A stretch of DNA of 64,000 nucleotides from Arthrobacter sp. FW306-2-2C-D06B (GTDB lineage: Bacteria; Actinomycetota; Actinomycetes; Actinomycetales; Micrococcaceae): contig NZ_CP084560.1 in the NCBI RefSeq assembly GCF_021789175.1, forward strand, positions 2,666,001-2,730,000, written 5' to 3'. The translations under genes were made by a program, and so were the position numbers. Within the stretch, counting starts at the first letter, position 1, and each line of letters opens with the position of its first letter. The notes beneath the pieces are model-generated. The model worked only from the letters and a program-made list of their open reading frames with translations, was not told the origin of the DNA and made no database searches. Below, one piece after another: positions 1 to 9,675 of the stretch.

Positions 1-2
1 TG

Positions 3-677
3 ACGATGCCGGCTGAACCGGCGCGCACAGCGGCCCCGCACGCGACACCGACCCCGGGGGTAACCACTCCTGACGTCGTCGCGCAGCACTTCCTCGCCGC
101 CGTCGGGCCCACCACGGACGTGACAGTGGGCGACGGAACCACCGTCGCCGGCCACACGGCCTACCAATTGGTGATCAAGCCGCGCAGTACCGCGACGCTC
201 GTCGATTCCGTGACGATCGCCGTTGACTCCGCCTCGGGCCTGCCGCTCGGCGTCGATGTGCGGGCGCGAGGCCAGGCCGCAGCGGCCTTTTCGCTCTCGT
301 TTACTGATCTGAGCTTGTCGACGCCCGACGCCGCGCTGTTCAGTTTCACGCCGCCCCGCGGTGCCGCGGTTGAAGAGAAAGCAACCCCGCAGCTGCGTGC
401 CCTCCCGGGGAAGACCGGGCAGGCACCGGAGGCAAAGGCAACAGCCGGCCGGCCAACGATCACCGGCACCGGCTGGGACGCAGTGATGGCCCTGCCCGCG
501 GGCACGGTCCCCGCTGATGTCCGCTCGGCTGCGATGTTGGCCCAGCTCACCCAGCCGGTAGCGGGCGGCCGCGCCCTGACCACCAGCCTGGTAACTGTCT
601 TGATGCTCGACGACGGCCGCGTCTTCGCGGGAATGGTGCCACTCGAGCGGTTGCAGTCAGCAGCCGCCACGAAATGA
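3..677 (+). CDS. LolA-like / outer-membrane-lipoprotein-sorting-type protein, 3' part
   Basis: The frame is open to the window edge, so the N-terminus, including any signal peptide, lies outside the window. The visible ~220 residues contain a beta-rich segment with the motif YQLVIKPRS near residue 53, then VTIAVDSASGLPLGVDV and FSFTPPRG. This pattern is typical of actinobacterial LolA/DUF2092-like secreted proteins. The stop overlaps the start of the downstream ABC ATPase (ATGA), so the genes are translationally coupled. In Gram-positives such proteins are thought to bind lipidic ligands outside the membrane. The ABC context suggests export or regulation of membrane material, but the substrate is unknown. 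Confidence 0.7.
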   Translation, partial: TMPAEPARTAAPHATPTPGVTTPDVVAQHFLAAVGPTTDVTVGDGTTVAGHTAYQLVIKPRSTATLVDSVTIAVDSASGLPLGVDVRARGQAAAAFSLSFTDLSLSTPDAALFSFTPPRGAAVEEKATPQLRALPGKTGQAPEAKATAGRPTITGTGWDAVMALPAGTVPADVRSAAMLAQLTQPVAGGRALTTSLVTVLMLDDGRVFAGMVPLERLQSAAATK

Positions 678-1660
678 CGGAGGCGGCCGCGCCAGCTGAA
701 CTGGCGATCGAGACCCAAGGCCTGAGCAAGCGCTTCGGGCACCGGGCCGCCGTGGACGGCGTTGACCTTGCAGTTCCCCGCGGTTCGGTCTTTGGCTTCC
801 TCGGTCCGAACGGCTCCGGCAAGACCACCACCATCCGGTTGCTGCTTGGCTTGGCGGCCGCAACGAACGGCCGCATCCGGGTACTCGGCGGCGAAATGCC
901 GCGCCAACTGGCAACAGTCCTGCCCAATGTTGGCTCGCTGGTGGAAGGCCCGGCCTTCTACCCTTTCCTGTCGGGGGCGGCGAACCTCCGGCGCTTGGAC
1001 AGCGCCGATCTTCATGCCTCGCCGCGGACCCGGGCCGCACGGGTGGATGAGGCGCTCGAGAGGGTGGGGTTGTCCCATGCCGCAGGTAAGAAGGTCCGCG
1101 CGTATTCCCTCGGGATGAAGCAGCGGCTGGGGATCGCGCATGCCCTGCTCCGTCCGAGGGAACTGCTTGTCCTCGATGAACCCACCAACGGCCTGGATCC
1201 GCAAGGGACCCGGGAGGTGCGCAGCCTGGTCCGCTCGCTGGCCGCGGGGGGCACCACGGTGTTCGTTTCCAGCCATCTCCTCGCGGAAGTGGAACAGATG
1301 TGCACCCACGTGGGAGTCATGAGTGTGGGCAAACTCGTGGCGCAGGGAACCCTGCACGAACTGCGCGCCGCGGGAAGATCCACGATCCGTCTCCACACGC
1401 CCGATATCGAAGCCGCCGTCCGCGTCCTCTCCCGGCTGGGCCTGCAATCGGAATTGTCTGTTCCGCCGCCCGGCTCCTACGGTCCCGATGGCCGGAGCCT
1501 CGTCAGCACCGGTCCACCGGGGCACGAGGTGGCTCCCGAGGCGATCGTGGCTGCCCTCGTGTCCGACGGCGTCCGGGTCCGGGGCTTCGGCGTGGAGAAC
1601 GCCAGCCTGGAGGAGCGTTTCGTCTCCCTTACCGGAGAGGGTTTCGACATTGCCGGCTGA
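674..1660 (+). CDS. ABC transporter ATP-binding protein (ABC-2 type exporter)
   Basis: A 328-residue ATPase. Walker A GPNGSGKT lies at about residues 44-51, the signature YSLGMKQR near 140, and Walker B LLVLDEPTNGLDP near 160, followed by an H-loop region (VSSHLLAEVE). The C-terminal extension past residue 220 is the usual length for DrrA/CcmA-like ATPases that pair with ABC-2 permeases. The start overlaps the upstream LolA-like gene by 4 bp and the permease follows 16 bp downstream, so the three form one operon. It energises export of an unknown substrate at the cytoplasmic membrane. Confidence 0.9.
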   Translation: MTEAAAPAELAIETQGLSKRFGHRAAVDGVDLAVPRGSVFGFLGPNGSGKTTTIRLLLGLAAATNGRIRVLGGEMPRQLATVLPNVGSLVEGPAFYPFLSGAANLRRLDSADLHASPRTRAARVDEALERVGLSHAAGKKVRAYSLGMKQRLGIAHALLRPRELLVLDEPTNGLDPQGTREVRSLVRSLAAGGTTVFVSSHLLAEVEQMCTHVGVMSVGKLVAQGTLHELRAAGRSTIRLHTPDIEAAVRVLSRLGLQSELSVPPPGSYGPDGRSLVSTGPPGHEVAPEAIVAALVSDGVRVRGFGVENASLEERFVSLTGEGFDIAG

Positions 1661-1676
1661 ACATGAAACCAGGCCC

Positions 1677-2537
1677 ATGACCGCCGCGTCGGGCGGCCTT
1701 TCATCAAACACCCGGCCATCAAGCTCGTGGTCACTCATGGCCTCGGAGCTCTCGGTGCTGTTCAGGCGGCTGCGGACTTGGGCCATGCTCCTGGCGCTCG
1801 CCGCGATTCCCATCCTTATCGCCGCGGCGGTCAAGCTGAGCTCGCATCCCGTGGCGCCGGGGCGGGGTCCGCCCTTCCTGGACCGGATCACCCAAAACGG
1901 GCTTTTCGTCGGCGTGACGGCGATGATCGTTTCCGTGCCCTTGTTCCTGCCGCTCACGATCGGAGTGGTGGCTGGTGACACGATTGCCGGAGAAGCAAAC
2001 CTTGGCACGCTCAGGTACTTGCTCGTCGCCCCGGCGGGACGCGTCCGCCTCCTGTTGATCAAATACGCGTCTGCCGCGGCGTTCTGCCTGGCAGCGACCC
2101 TGACGGTGGCCGCCGCCGGCGCGCTGGCCGGCGTCGCACTCTTCCCGGTGGGTCCCGTCACCCTGCTCTCGGGCGACACTATCGGCGTCGGCGAATCAGT
2201 GGTGCGTTCCCTGCTGATTGCTGCATACATCGCAGTGTCCTTGTTGGGCCTGTCCGCCATCGGGCTGGCAATTTCCACTTTTACGGACGTGCCGGTCGGA
2301 GCCATGGCTGCAACCATAGTGTTGTCCGTGGTGTCGCAAGTGGCCGACAACCTGCCGCAACTGGAGTGGCTGCACCCGTGGCTGTTCAGCCATTACTGGT
2401 TGGGTTTCGCCGATCTTTTGCGCCAACCCATCTCGTGGACGAGCTTCGGCGACAATGCCCTGCTGCAGGCGGGCTACATCGTGGCGGCCGGTGCGCTGGC
2501 TTATGGCAAATTCACGAGCAAGGATGTCCTGTCCTGA
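1677..2537 (+). CDS. ABC transporter permease, ABC-2 family
   Basis: This 286-residue membrane protein has about six hydrophobic segments. The open frame runs further upstream inside the ATPase gene. I chose the ATG at 1677 because it follows the ATPase stop directly; an in-frame ATG at 1737, just before the first hydrophobic stretch, is the alternative. Features of ABC-2 permeases include the Gly/Asp loop GVVAGDTIAGEANLGTLRYL after the second segment. It should form the membrane channel for the ATPase encoded immediately upstream. Confidence 0.85.
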   Translation: MTAASGGLSSNTRPSSSWSLMASELSVLFRRLRTWAMLLALAAIPILIAAAVKLSSHPVAPGRGPPFLDRITQNGLFVGVTAMIVSVPLFLPLTIGVVAGDTIAGEANLGTLRYLLVAPAGRVRLLLIKYASAAAFCLAATLTVAAAGALAGVALFPVGPVTLLSGDTIGVGESVVRSLLIAAYIAVSLLGLSAIGLAISTFTDVPVGAMAATIVLSVVSQVADNLPQLEWLHPWLFSHYWLGFADLLRQPISWTSFGDNALLQAGYIVAAGALAYGKFTSKDVLS

Positions 2538-2564
2538 AGTAGGGCCTGCCCGTAAGCTCGTGGC

Positions 2565-3185
2565 ATGGCAAGATTCTTCGATGTCCACCCGCAGGACCCC
2601 CAACCACGCGCAATCGCCCAGGTGGTGAATATCCTCCAGTCCGGCGGCCTCATCGCCTACCCCACCGATTCCTGCTACGCCCTCGGCGCGCAAATCGGCA
2701 ACAGGGAAGCCCTCGACCGGATCCGCTCGATCCGGCAGCTCGACAGCAAGCACCATTTCACCTTGGTCTGCAAGGATTTCGCGCAGCTCGGCCAGTTCGT
2801 GATGATCGACAACGACGTCTTCCGCAGCATCAAGGCCGTCACGCCGGGAAGCTACACGTTCATCCTGCCGGCCACGAAGGAAGTGCCGCGCCGTCTCCTG
2901 CACCCCAAGAAAAAGACTGTAGGCGTGCGGATTCCGGACCATAATTTTGTCCAGGCCCTGCTCGCCGAACTGGGCGAACCGCTCCTTTCCAGCACCTTGC
3001 TGCTGCCGGACGAGGAGGAACCTTTGACTCAAGGCTGGGAAATCAAGGAACGCCTGGACAATCTGGTGGAAGCCGTCATCGATTCCGGAGACACCGGCGC
3101 GGAGCCTACTACCGTGGTGGACTTCTCGAGCGGCACGGCGGAAGTGGTCAGGCGCGGCACCGGCGATCCCTCGCGATTCGAGTGA
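2565..3185 (+). CDS. Sua5/YciO/YrdC-family protein (YciO type)
   Basis: A 206-residue single-domain YrdC-like protein. It has the family N-terminal motif GGLIAYPTDSCYALG, the KxR-like stretch IRSIRQLDSKHHFTLVCKD, and the core PGSYTFILPATKEVP followed by KTVGVRIPDH. Family members bind ATP and L-threonine, and the TsaC/Sua5 branch makes threonylcarbamoyl-adenylate for tRNA t6A. The sequence looks closer to the YciO branch, whose role is less certain, and it lacks the C-terminal Sua5 domain. Its stop overlaps the next gene, suggesting coupling. Confidence 0.85.
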   Translation: MARFFDVHPQDPQPRAIAQVVNILQSGGLIAYPTDSCYALGAQIGNREALDRIRSIRQLDSKHHFTLVCKDFAQLGQFVMIDNDVFRSIKAVTPGSYTFILPATKEVPRRLLHPKKKTVGVRIPDHNFVQALLAELGEPLLSSTLLLPDEEEPLTQGWEIKERLDNLVEAVIDSGDTGAEPTTVVDFSSGTAEVVRRGTGDPSRFE

Positions 3186-3853
3186 GCATGCGCAGCGCCG
3201 ATTCCCATGTCACGATCGACGTCGACGGTACAGTGATCTCCGGTATTTACGCCCGCCCGCACAAGCCATTCGCAACCCTCGTTCTCGCCCACGGGGCCGG
3301 GGCGGGCATGGAGCATCCGTTCCTTGGCGGCCTCGCGCACGCGTTGAACGACGACGGCGTCGCTACCTTGCGCTTCAACTTCCCCTACCGGGAAGCCGGC
3401 AAGAGGTTCCCCGACCGGCCACCGGCGGCGATCACGGCGTGGCGAGCCGCCATGGAGATAGCGGCGTCGCGCTCTGAGGGCGAACCGTTGTGGGCGGCCG
3501 GCAAGTCCTTCGGTGGCCGCATGGCGTCGATGGCGGTCGCCGAAGGAATGTCCGCGGCCGGACTCGTCTACCTCGGCTACCCGCTGCACCCGCCTGGAAA
3601 ACCGGAGAAGCTCCGCGATGAGCACCTCTATGGGCTCACACTGCCGATGCTCTTCCTGCAGGGAACCCGGGACACCTTCGCGACGCCGGAGCTGCTTGAA
3701 GACGTGGTGGCCCGGATTGGGCCCACTGCGACCATAGAGTGGTGGGACGGCGGCGACCATTCCTTTGGACGCGTGGGAGTCAAGAAGAGTGCAGCGGACA
3801 TCGGCGCGTCTCTCGCGGCCCCGGTGTCAGCATTCCTTCGCAAGAACGGCTGA
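3182..3853 (+). CDS. alpha/beta-hydrolase family protein (TEX30/KANL3-like)
   Basis: A 223-residue hydrolase fold. It contains LVLAHGAGAGMEHPFL, the nucleophile elbow GKSFGGRMAS near residue 110, an aspartate region LFLQGTRDTFATPE and a terminal histidine in WDGGDHSFG. Together these form a plausible Ser-Asp-His triad. The GTG start overlaps the stop of the upstream YciO-type gene (GTGA); an ATG at 3188 is the alternative. The family is broadly annotated as dienelactone-hydrolase-like and the substrate cannot be told. It converges with the EF-G2 gene with only 3 bp between stops. Confidence 0.8.
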   Translation: MSMRSADSHVTIDVDGTVISGIYARPHKPFATLVLAHGAGAGMEHPFLGGLAHALNDDGVATLRFNFPYREAGKRFPDRPPAAITAWRAAMEIAASRSEGEPLWAAGKSFGGRMASMAVAEGMSAAGLVYLGYPLHPPGKPEKLRDEHLYGLTLPMLFLQGTRDTFATPELLEDVVARIGPTATIEWWDGGDHSFGRVGVKKSAADIGASLAAPVSAFLRKNG

Positions 3854-3856
3854 GCC

Positions 3857-6034
3857 TCAGGCTTTCGCCGAGGCGACGGCTATGCCGGGCGGCAGCGGCT
3901 CGTGGCGCATGTACTCCCGGCGGAATCGTCCGCTGCCGGCCGTCAGCCCCCGCAACACGATCGCGTACCGCAGCAGTTCCTGGTCCGGGACTTCGGCGCT
4001 GATCTCAGTACGCTCTCCGCCCACGGATGTCGTCCCGGTGACGCGTCCGCGGCGCGAGGACAGATCGCTCATGACCGCACCCACATGCTCGTCGGCCACA
4101 AGTACCGTCACGGCCGAAATCGGTTCGAGGAGTTGGATGCTGCTGGCCGCGGCGGCCTCCCGCAAGGCCAACGCGCCGGCCGCCTGGAAAGCCGCGTCCG
4201 ATGAATCGACGCTGTGCGTCTTGCCGCCTACCAGGATCACCCTGATGTCGACCACCGGGAAACCTGCCCGCACCCCCTTGCCCATCTGGGCCCGGACGCC
4301 TTTCTCGACCGACACGACATACGTTCCGGGGATGACCCCGCCCACAATCCTGTCGACGAATTCGAACCCTCCCCCGCGTTCGAGGGGTTCCACTTCGATG
4401 TCGCAAATCGCGTACTGTCCGTGGCCGCCGGATTGCTTGACATAGCGCCCGTGGCCGGCGGCCTGGGCGGCGAAGGTCTCCCGGAGCGGCGTGATGACGC
4501 CCACGGTCTGGAGCTTCACCCCTTGCTCGCGCAGCCGGTCCAGGACAGCCTCTGAGTGGGCCTCGCCCATGCACCACAAGACCAGCTGGTGCGTCTCGGA
4601 GTTGCGCTCCACCCTCAGGGTAGGGTCTCCAGCCGCTACCTTGGCCAGGCTCTTGGACAGCGCATCCTCATCGCCGTGCGAAGCCGCTTCGATTGCGACA
4701 GGCATCAGCGGCTCGGGCATATCCCAGGTTTCCACGAGCAATGGAGCCTCGCGTGCGGAAACCGTGTCTCCCGTCTCGGCACTCGCCACCTTAGCGAGCG
4801 CGCAGATGTCCCCGGCCACGGCGAACTGCACTGGCCGAAGGCTGGCCCCCAACGGAGAGTAGAGGTGCGTGATCCGCTCGTCACTGTCGTGGTCGGGGTG
4901 GCCGCGCTCGGCCAGGCCGTGGCCGCCGACATGAACGGCAGAGTCCTCGCGAAGCGTCCCTGAGAAGACCCGGACGAGGCACACGCGTCCCAGGAACGGG
5001 TCAACCGTAGTCCGCACCACTTCGCCAAGGAGCGGACCATCCGGATCGCATGTCAGGGGTTCGACAGGTGTCCCGCCCAAGTCAGTTACCGCCGGGAGGC
5101 TACGCTCGGTCGGAGAAGGAAACGCCCGGGTCAGCACTTCGAGCAGTTCGGCCGTGCCGACTCCGGTCACGGAGGAGCTTGCCAGGACCGGAAAGAACGT
5201 CCCGCGGACGATCGCGGTCTCCAAATCTTCCACAAGGGTATCGATGGGGACCTCCTCGCCGCCGAGGTACCGGTCCATCAAGGTCTCATCCTCGCTCTCG
5301 GAAATGATGCCCTCTATGAGTTCCCCGCGGACACCCTCCGCGCCGGCCAGTTCGGCCGCAGTCGCGGGACGGACCGCAGCTCGTGGCTCCCCGGAGGTGT
5401 ACTCCGACACCGAGCCCGAAAGCAGCCCGAGCACGCCCGAGACAGCGTCACCGTTGCGGACCGGCAAGTGAAGGGGCAGGACGGAATCGCCGAAGGCGGC
5501 GCGGCATTCGGCCAGGACCCCGTCGTAGTTCGCCCGCGGATGGTCCAGCCGGCTGATCACCACTGCCCTGGGCATGCCAACGCGCTCGCATTCACCCCAC
5601 AGGGCGGTGGTTCCGACGTCGACCCCGTCAACCGCCGACACCACGAACAACGCCGCATCCGCAGCACGGAGCCCCGCGCGCAGCTCGCCCATGAAATCGG
5701 CGTAGCCCGGGGTGTCGAGAAGGTTCACTTTGACGTCGTCGAAGACCAGGGGCGCCGCGGAGAGTCCGATGGATCGCTGCTGGTGGATGGCCGTCGCTTC
5801 GGAGTCGCTCACGGTGGTGCCATCTACGATCGAACCCATGCGGGTCACGACGCCGGCAGCGTAAAGGAGTGATTCAAGCAGCATCGTCTTGCCCGCGCCG
5901 GAACGGCCAATCAGGACGACGTTGCGGATGTTTTCGGGCCGATCGGCCGGCGTCGAGGAAGGGTCCGCCCGTCGAAGATCAGGGTTGGTCCGGTTCGACC
6001 CCTTCGTCGCACTGCCTGGGCCTTTCACCGACAT
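3857..6034 (-). CDS. fusA2: elongation factor G-like protein EF-G2
   Basis: A 725-residue EF-G paralogue. I set the start at 6034 because AGGAGG lies 5 bp upstream; the open frame extends further but carries non-protein-like sequence. Walker A GRSGAGKT is at 43-50 and G3 DTPG at 107-110. The base-recognition G4 motif, normally NKxD, reads SRLD at 161-164. EF-G domains II to V follow, for example VGVITPLRETF, SGGHGQYA and the C-terminal GRVTGTTSVGG. Actinobacterial EF-G2 proteins are not the main translocase, and their role is not settled. No ribosomal genes are nearby, which fits a non-housekeeping paralogue. Confidence 0.9.
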   Translation of the reverse strand: MSVKGPGSATKGSNRTNPDLRRADPSSTPADRPENIRNVVLIGRSGAGKTMLLESLLYAAGVVTRMGSIVDGTTVSDSEATAIHQQRSIGLSAAPLVFDDVKVNLLDTPGYADFMGELRAGLRAADAALFVVSAVDGVDVGTTALWGECERVGMPRAVVISRLDHPRANYDGVLAECRAAFGDSVLPLHLPVRNGDAVSGVLGLLSGSVSEYTSGEPRAAVRPATAAELAGAEGVRGELIEGIISESEDETLMDRYLGGEEVPIDTLVEDLETAIVRGTFFPVLASSSVTGVGTAELLEVLTRAFPSPTERSLPAVTDLGGTPVEPLTCDPDGPLLGEVVRTTVDPFLGRVCLVRVFSGTLREDSAVHVGGHGLAERGHPDHDSDERITHLYSPLGASLRPVQFAVAGDICALAKVASAETGDTVSAREAPLLVETWDMPEPLMPVAIEAASHGDEDALSKSLAKVAAGDPTLRVERNSETHQLVLWCMGEAHSEAVLDRLREQGVKLQTVGVITPLRETFAAQAAGHGRYVKQSGGHGQYAICDIEVEPLERGGGFEFVDRIVGGVIPGTYVVSVEKGVRAQMGKGVRAGFPVVDIRVILVGGKTHSVDSSDAAFQAAGALALREAAAASSIQLLEPISAVTVLVADEHVGAVMSDLSSRRGRVTGTTSVGGERTEISAEVPDQELLRYAIVLRGLTAGSGRFRREYMRHEPLPPGIAVASAKA

Positions 6035-6146
6035 GAGCACCTCCTGGAATAGAAGACGAATCCCCGCGTCCTTTGCTAACCGATTCCACACCCTGGACCG
6101 GCCCACGGCAAGAGCAATCGACCCCGCCTGCGCCGAAACCGCAGGC

Positions 6147-6902
6147 TTAGGAGAGCATGCCCCATACCAGGCGAACTGAAAAGGCCGTGCTTGCCGCAAT
6201 GACAACAGCGAAGGCCACCAGCCACAGCAAGGACGGTACCCCCGTGGTACGGGCCAGGATGTAGGCATCCGACGAGGCGAGCCGATCCCGCCGACTGGTG
6301 TGGACCGAAACCACCTTGAACCAATCACGCACGGCGCCCACCTCGAGGGCTATGCCGAGTCCGAGCACCACATGGCTGACCGTCGAGGCGTTGGCGAACA
6401 TGACAAGGAGTTGGGCAATCGCCGCGCTCAGGACCGCGACGAAGATTCCGGTGAAGTTCCGCAGGAAGATCAGCGCGAGCAGCAATACCAACGCGCCCAT
6501 GGACATGGCCGCTCCCGACCGCCCTGCCGACACGCACCAGATGAGCGCCACACCCACCACCGCGGGACTCGGATATCCCCAGAAACCGGACCAGGCTGCG
6601 CCGAACTTGCCGCGCCCGCTGCTCAGGAGCTGACCCGAGTGGTCCAGCCCGATCTTGAGCCCGTGGACAACCCGCCCCGTCATGAGGGCGGCGAACGCGT
6701 GGCCCAGTTCATGCACGAAGGTCACGTAAAGGCCGAACCAACGCCATGTGGCCCGCGGGATGCTCAGTACGACGGCCGCAGCCAGGATGCCCAACACCAC
6801 CGGGGTCGCCAGGTTCGGCACCTCTGCCGTCGTGAATCCCCGCAGCACGGCCTGCCACCAGTCGTTGGCCAGGTCAGAGGGACGCAATTCAATGTTCATC
6901 AC
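6147..6902 (-). CDS. M50B-type membrane metallopeptidase-like protein
   Basis: A 251-residue membrane protein with the zinc-protease motif HELGH at residues 64-68, set at the end of a hydrophobic segment, and about six hydrophobic stretches in all. A second conserved stretch, FLRNFTGIFVAVLSA, lies mid-protein. Peptidase_M50B proteins resemble site-2 proteases that cleave substrates within the membrane. I used the GTG at 6902 because AGGA sits 7 bp upstream; the adjacent ATG at 6899 is equally possible. It sits between EF-G2 and hrpB on the same strand, and the partner or substrate is unknown. Confidence 0.8.
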   Translation of the reverse strand: MMNIELRPSDLANDWWQAVLRGFTTAEVPNLATPVVLGILAAAVVLSIPRATWRWFGLYVTFVHELGHAFAALMTGRVVHGLKIGLDHSGQLLSSGRGKFGAAWSGFWGYPSPAVVGVALIWCVSAGRSGAAMSMGALVLLLALIFLRNFTGIFVAVLSAAIAQLLVMFANASTVSHVVLGLGIALEVGAVRDWFKVVSVHTSRRDRLASSDAYILARTTGVPSLLWLVAFAVVIAASTAFSVRLVWGMLS

Positions 6903-6969
6903 CGTCGCATCCTAAGGAAAGAGCCTGTGAATCCCTCCCAGGCCGCTGGAAGCGCCGGCGAGGCCGCGG

Positions 6970-9666
6970 TCACATCTTCCGTTTGGTCTTGGCTGTGGCG
7001 GGCGCCGTCCACGGATCTTCGGGCCAGGGATGCTTCGGATAGCGGCCGCGCATTTCTGCACGGACCTGCGCATACGGGCCGGACCAAAAGGAGGACAAGT
7101 CGTCGGTCACAGCCAGGGGTCGCCTGGCCGGAGAAAGCAGGTGGAACAGCACCGGCACCCGGCCGTCGACCAAACGGGGCGTCTCGGCCCAGCCGAAGCA
7201 CTCCTGCAACTTCACGGCCACTACCGGCCGGCCGTCGTCGTCCGCCGCGTCCGGATAGTCGATCCGCACCCGCGAACCGCTAGGAACCTCAAGCCATTCC
7301 GGCACCAGCTCACTGAGACGGGCCGCTTCCGGCCACGGCAAAAGCCGCCGCAACGGCTCGGCCAAGTCGATCCCGCTCGTCGCAGCGCCTCCGGCGAGCG
7401 CTTCGAGCTCCGGTGCCAGCCACTTCTCCAACCGGGCCAGCAACGCGGGCTCGGAGACGTCCGGCCATGGATCGCCCAGTTCCCTGTGCACTAAAGCCAA
7501 TCGCCGGCGCAACGCATCGGCAGCCGCCGACCATCCAATGGTCCCCAGACCTTCCTTCGCCAGCGCGCGGGCTACGGCGACGCGCCCGTCGTCGATGGAA
7601 GGGCGCACGGGGGTCGAGGAAAGCAGGATCGCTCCGAGCCGCCTTTCTTGCCTGGCGATGACGCGGCCTTGTTTGAATGCGGCTTCCACCGTGTCGCCCA
7701 CGAGGTGGCTGGCCGCAGCTTCCGCGGCATCCGCTGCCAAGGGCGCGGCGGAACGGATGACGGCGCCGGTCCCTGCCGCGTCCCGGCCCTCCGCGCGGGA
7801 CACTTCGGCGACGGCGAGCCATTCGTGGCCGGTGAGCGGACTGCCAGCCGGCAGCCCGGCCCGTGTACCGGACGTCAGCAGGTAGCGTTCCGGGCCGGCG
7901 CCTGGAACGCGGCGCGCCACGCGGTCCGGGAACGCGAGCGCGACAACGAACCCGAGCGCTTCCCCACGGCTCGCCGGTACGGTCAGGGAAGACCCGACGG
8001 CGGATCGCTCCTGGCGTGCGATCGCCTCCATCCGGCGGGCATCCTCCGCCCAACGCCGGGCCGCGGCGTCCTTGCCCGTCCGGAGCGTGGCCAGCAGGCG
8101 CGTCAGGTCGGCCCCCGGAGCCCGTTGATCGCCGGCCACGAGGGCGACCGCCTCGGCAGCCGCGCGGTGCCCGACTGTGGCGGCACCATCCAGCAGTGCT
8201 CTGGCAAGTCGTGGATCGGCGGGAATCCCGGCCAGGGTCTTTCCCACGTCAGTGGCCAGTCCGTCCGGGTCAATCGCACCAAGTTCCCGCAGCACTTCCA
8301 TTGCATCGTCCATCGCGCCTTGCGGCGGCGCGTCGGGAAGTGCGAGCCCCCGGCCACCCGGCGATCCCCAACAGGCCAGGACGAGCGCGGCGCCCGTCAG
8401 GTCGGCGGCCGCAATTTCCGGTGTCGGGTGGGCCGGTGCGGCTCCGTACGCTTTTTGCTCGTAGCAGCGGATCACCCGTCCGGGCCCTTGGCGTGCCGCG
8501 CGTCCGGCGCGTTGTTCGGCGGAGGCACGGGAGCACGAGACCGTGACCAGGCCGGACATGCCGCGGTTGGCGTCACGCCGCAGTTCACGGGACAGCCCCG
8601 AGTCGATGACGAGCCGGACTCCCGGAACTGTCAGGGAGGATTCGGCCAGGGCGGTCGAGACGATGATCCGGGGAGTTCCGCCGGGCTCACGGCCGGAAAC
8701 CGCCCGGTCTTGTTCCGCCGGACTTGCCTGGCCGTGAAGCTCCAATACCTCCGCGTCCGGTGCAGTCGCAGCCAGGCGGGCGCGCAGCCGGGAAGCGACG
8801 TAGGAGACCTCCCATGCACCGGGGACGAATACCAGGGCGTCGATGTCCGGATCGGCTGAGAGCGTGTCCGTGTACGACGCCGCGGCAGTGTCCGCCACAT
8901 GGTCCAGGAAGGTGCGGGTCACGCCGCGTCCGTCCAACCGTGGCACCGACGCGGGCGCCCAGTCCACCTTCAGGGGATGGAGCGCGGACGGACAGTCGAC
9001 GACGGGTGCCGGCCCGCCGCCGTCGTGCTTTCCGTCGGTGTCTTCTCCGGCGCCTCCCATCAACGCGGCAAACCGTGGCGCGTCGAGGGTTGCCGACATC
9101 GCGACGAGGGTGAGGTCGTCGCGCAGCTCACGGACCTCGATGAGCATTCCGAGCAACAAGTCTGTCTCCAGGCCGCGTTCGTGGACCTCGTCAAGGATCA
9201 CGGCGTTGACGGCCTCAAGGCCCGGATCCGCGAGCAGGCGGCGCAGGAGGATTCCCGGAGTGACGAACTCTATGATGGTCCCCGGACCAGCCTGGCTTTC
9301 ACCGCGGACCGTGTACCCGACGCGATCGCCGAGCCGGCTTCCGTCGAGTGCGGCGAGGCGCCGAGCGGCTGAGCGCGCTGCGACCCGCCGTGGTTGGGTC
9401 ACGATCACCCGGGGGCATTCTTTCCCTGTGACGGCGCCGGCCGCGGTGTCGATGAGCGCGATATTGGCAAGCAGGGGCGGCACGAGCGTCGTCTTGCCGG
9501 TCCCCGGGGGCGCCTGCACGACGGCGGTTCCTACCGTTCCTCCGGCAGCGAGGACTTTGGCGAGTTCCCCCAGCGATTCTCCGAAGACCAGTCCCGTGCC
9601 GATCGTGTCCAGGTCGAAAGGACGGTATGCGAGCGCGGCGTTCCGGGGGACAAGTGGGGATTTCAC
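6970..9666 (-). CDS. hrpB: ATP-dependent helicase HrpB
   Basis: An 898-residue DEAH/RHA-type helicase. Motif I APPGTGKTT is at about 52-60, motif II DEVH at 159-162 with ERG following, SATLDAPRFA is motif III, and QRAGRAARQGPG is motif VI. The HrpB-specific C-terminal domain follows, including FPDRVARRVPG and the end motif YPKHPWPEDP. The only in-frame start is a GTG whose GGAGGA directly abuts it. A duplicated 15-bp element lies just upstream (see 9676-9705). HrpB helicases act on RNA, but their substrate in actinobacteria is not established. Confidence 0.93.
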   Translation of the reverse strand: MKSPLVPRNAALAYRPFDLDTIGTGLVFGESLGELAKVLAAGGTVGTAVVQAPPGTGKTTLVPPLLANIALIDTAAGAVTGKECPRVIVTQPRRVAARSAARRLAALDGSRLGDRVGYTVRGESQAGPGTIIEFVTPGILLRRLLADPGLEAVNAVILDEVHERGLETDLLLGMLIEVRELRDDLTLVAMSATLDAPRFAALMGGAGEDTDGKHDGGGPAPVVDCPSALHPLKVDWAPASVPRLDGRGVTRTFLDHVADTAAASYTDTLSADPDIDALVFVPGAWEVSYVASRLRARLAATAPDAEVLELHGQASPAEQDRAVSGREPGGTPRIIVSTALAESSLTVPGVRLVIDSGLSRELRRDANRGMSGLVTVSCSRASAEQRAGRAARQGPGRVIRCYEQKAYGAAPAHPTPEIAAADLTGAALVLACWGSPGGRGLALPDAPPQGAMDDAMEVLRELGAIDPDGLATDVGKTLAGIPADPRLARALLDGAATVGHRAAAEAVALVAGDQRAPGADLTRLLATLRTGKDAAARRWAEDARRMEAIARQERSAVGSSLTVPASRGEALGFVVALAFPDRVARRVPGAGPERYLLTSGTRAGLPAGSPLTGHEWLAVAEVSRAEGRDAAGTGAVIRSAAPLAADAAEAAASHLVGDTVEAAFKQGRVIARQERRLGAILLSSTPVRPSIDDGRVAVARALAKEGLGTIGWSAAADALRRRLALVHRELGDPWPDVSEPALLARLEKWLAPELEALAGGAATSGIDLAEPLRRLLPWPEAARLSELVPEWLEVPSGSRVRIDYPDAADDDGRPVVAVKLQECFGWAETPRLVDGRVPVLFHLLSPARRPLAVTDDLSSFWSGPYAQVRAEMRGRYPKHPWPEDPWTAPATAKTKRKM

Positions 9667-9675
9667 TCCTCCATT

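Noticed and set aside
161..2350. 729-aa minus-strand open frame
   Set aside because: It lies opposite the LolA-like, ABC ATPase and permease genes, which have clear family motifs. Its sequence has no domain and reflects GC-rich codon structure.
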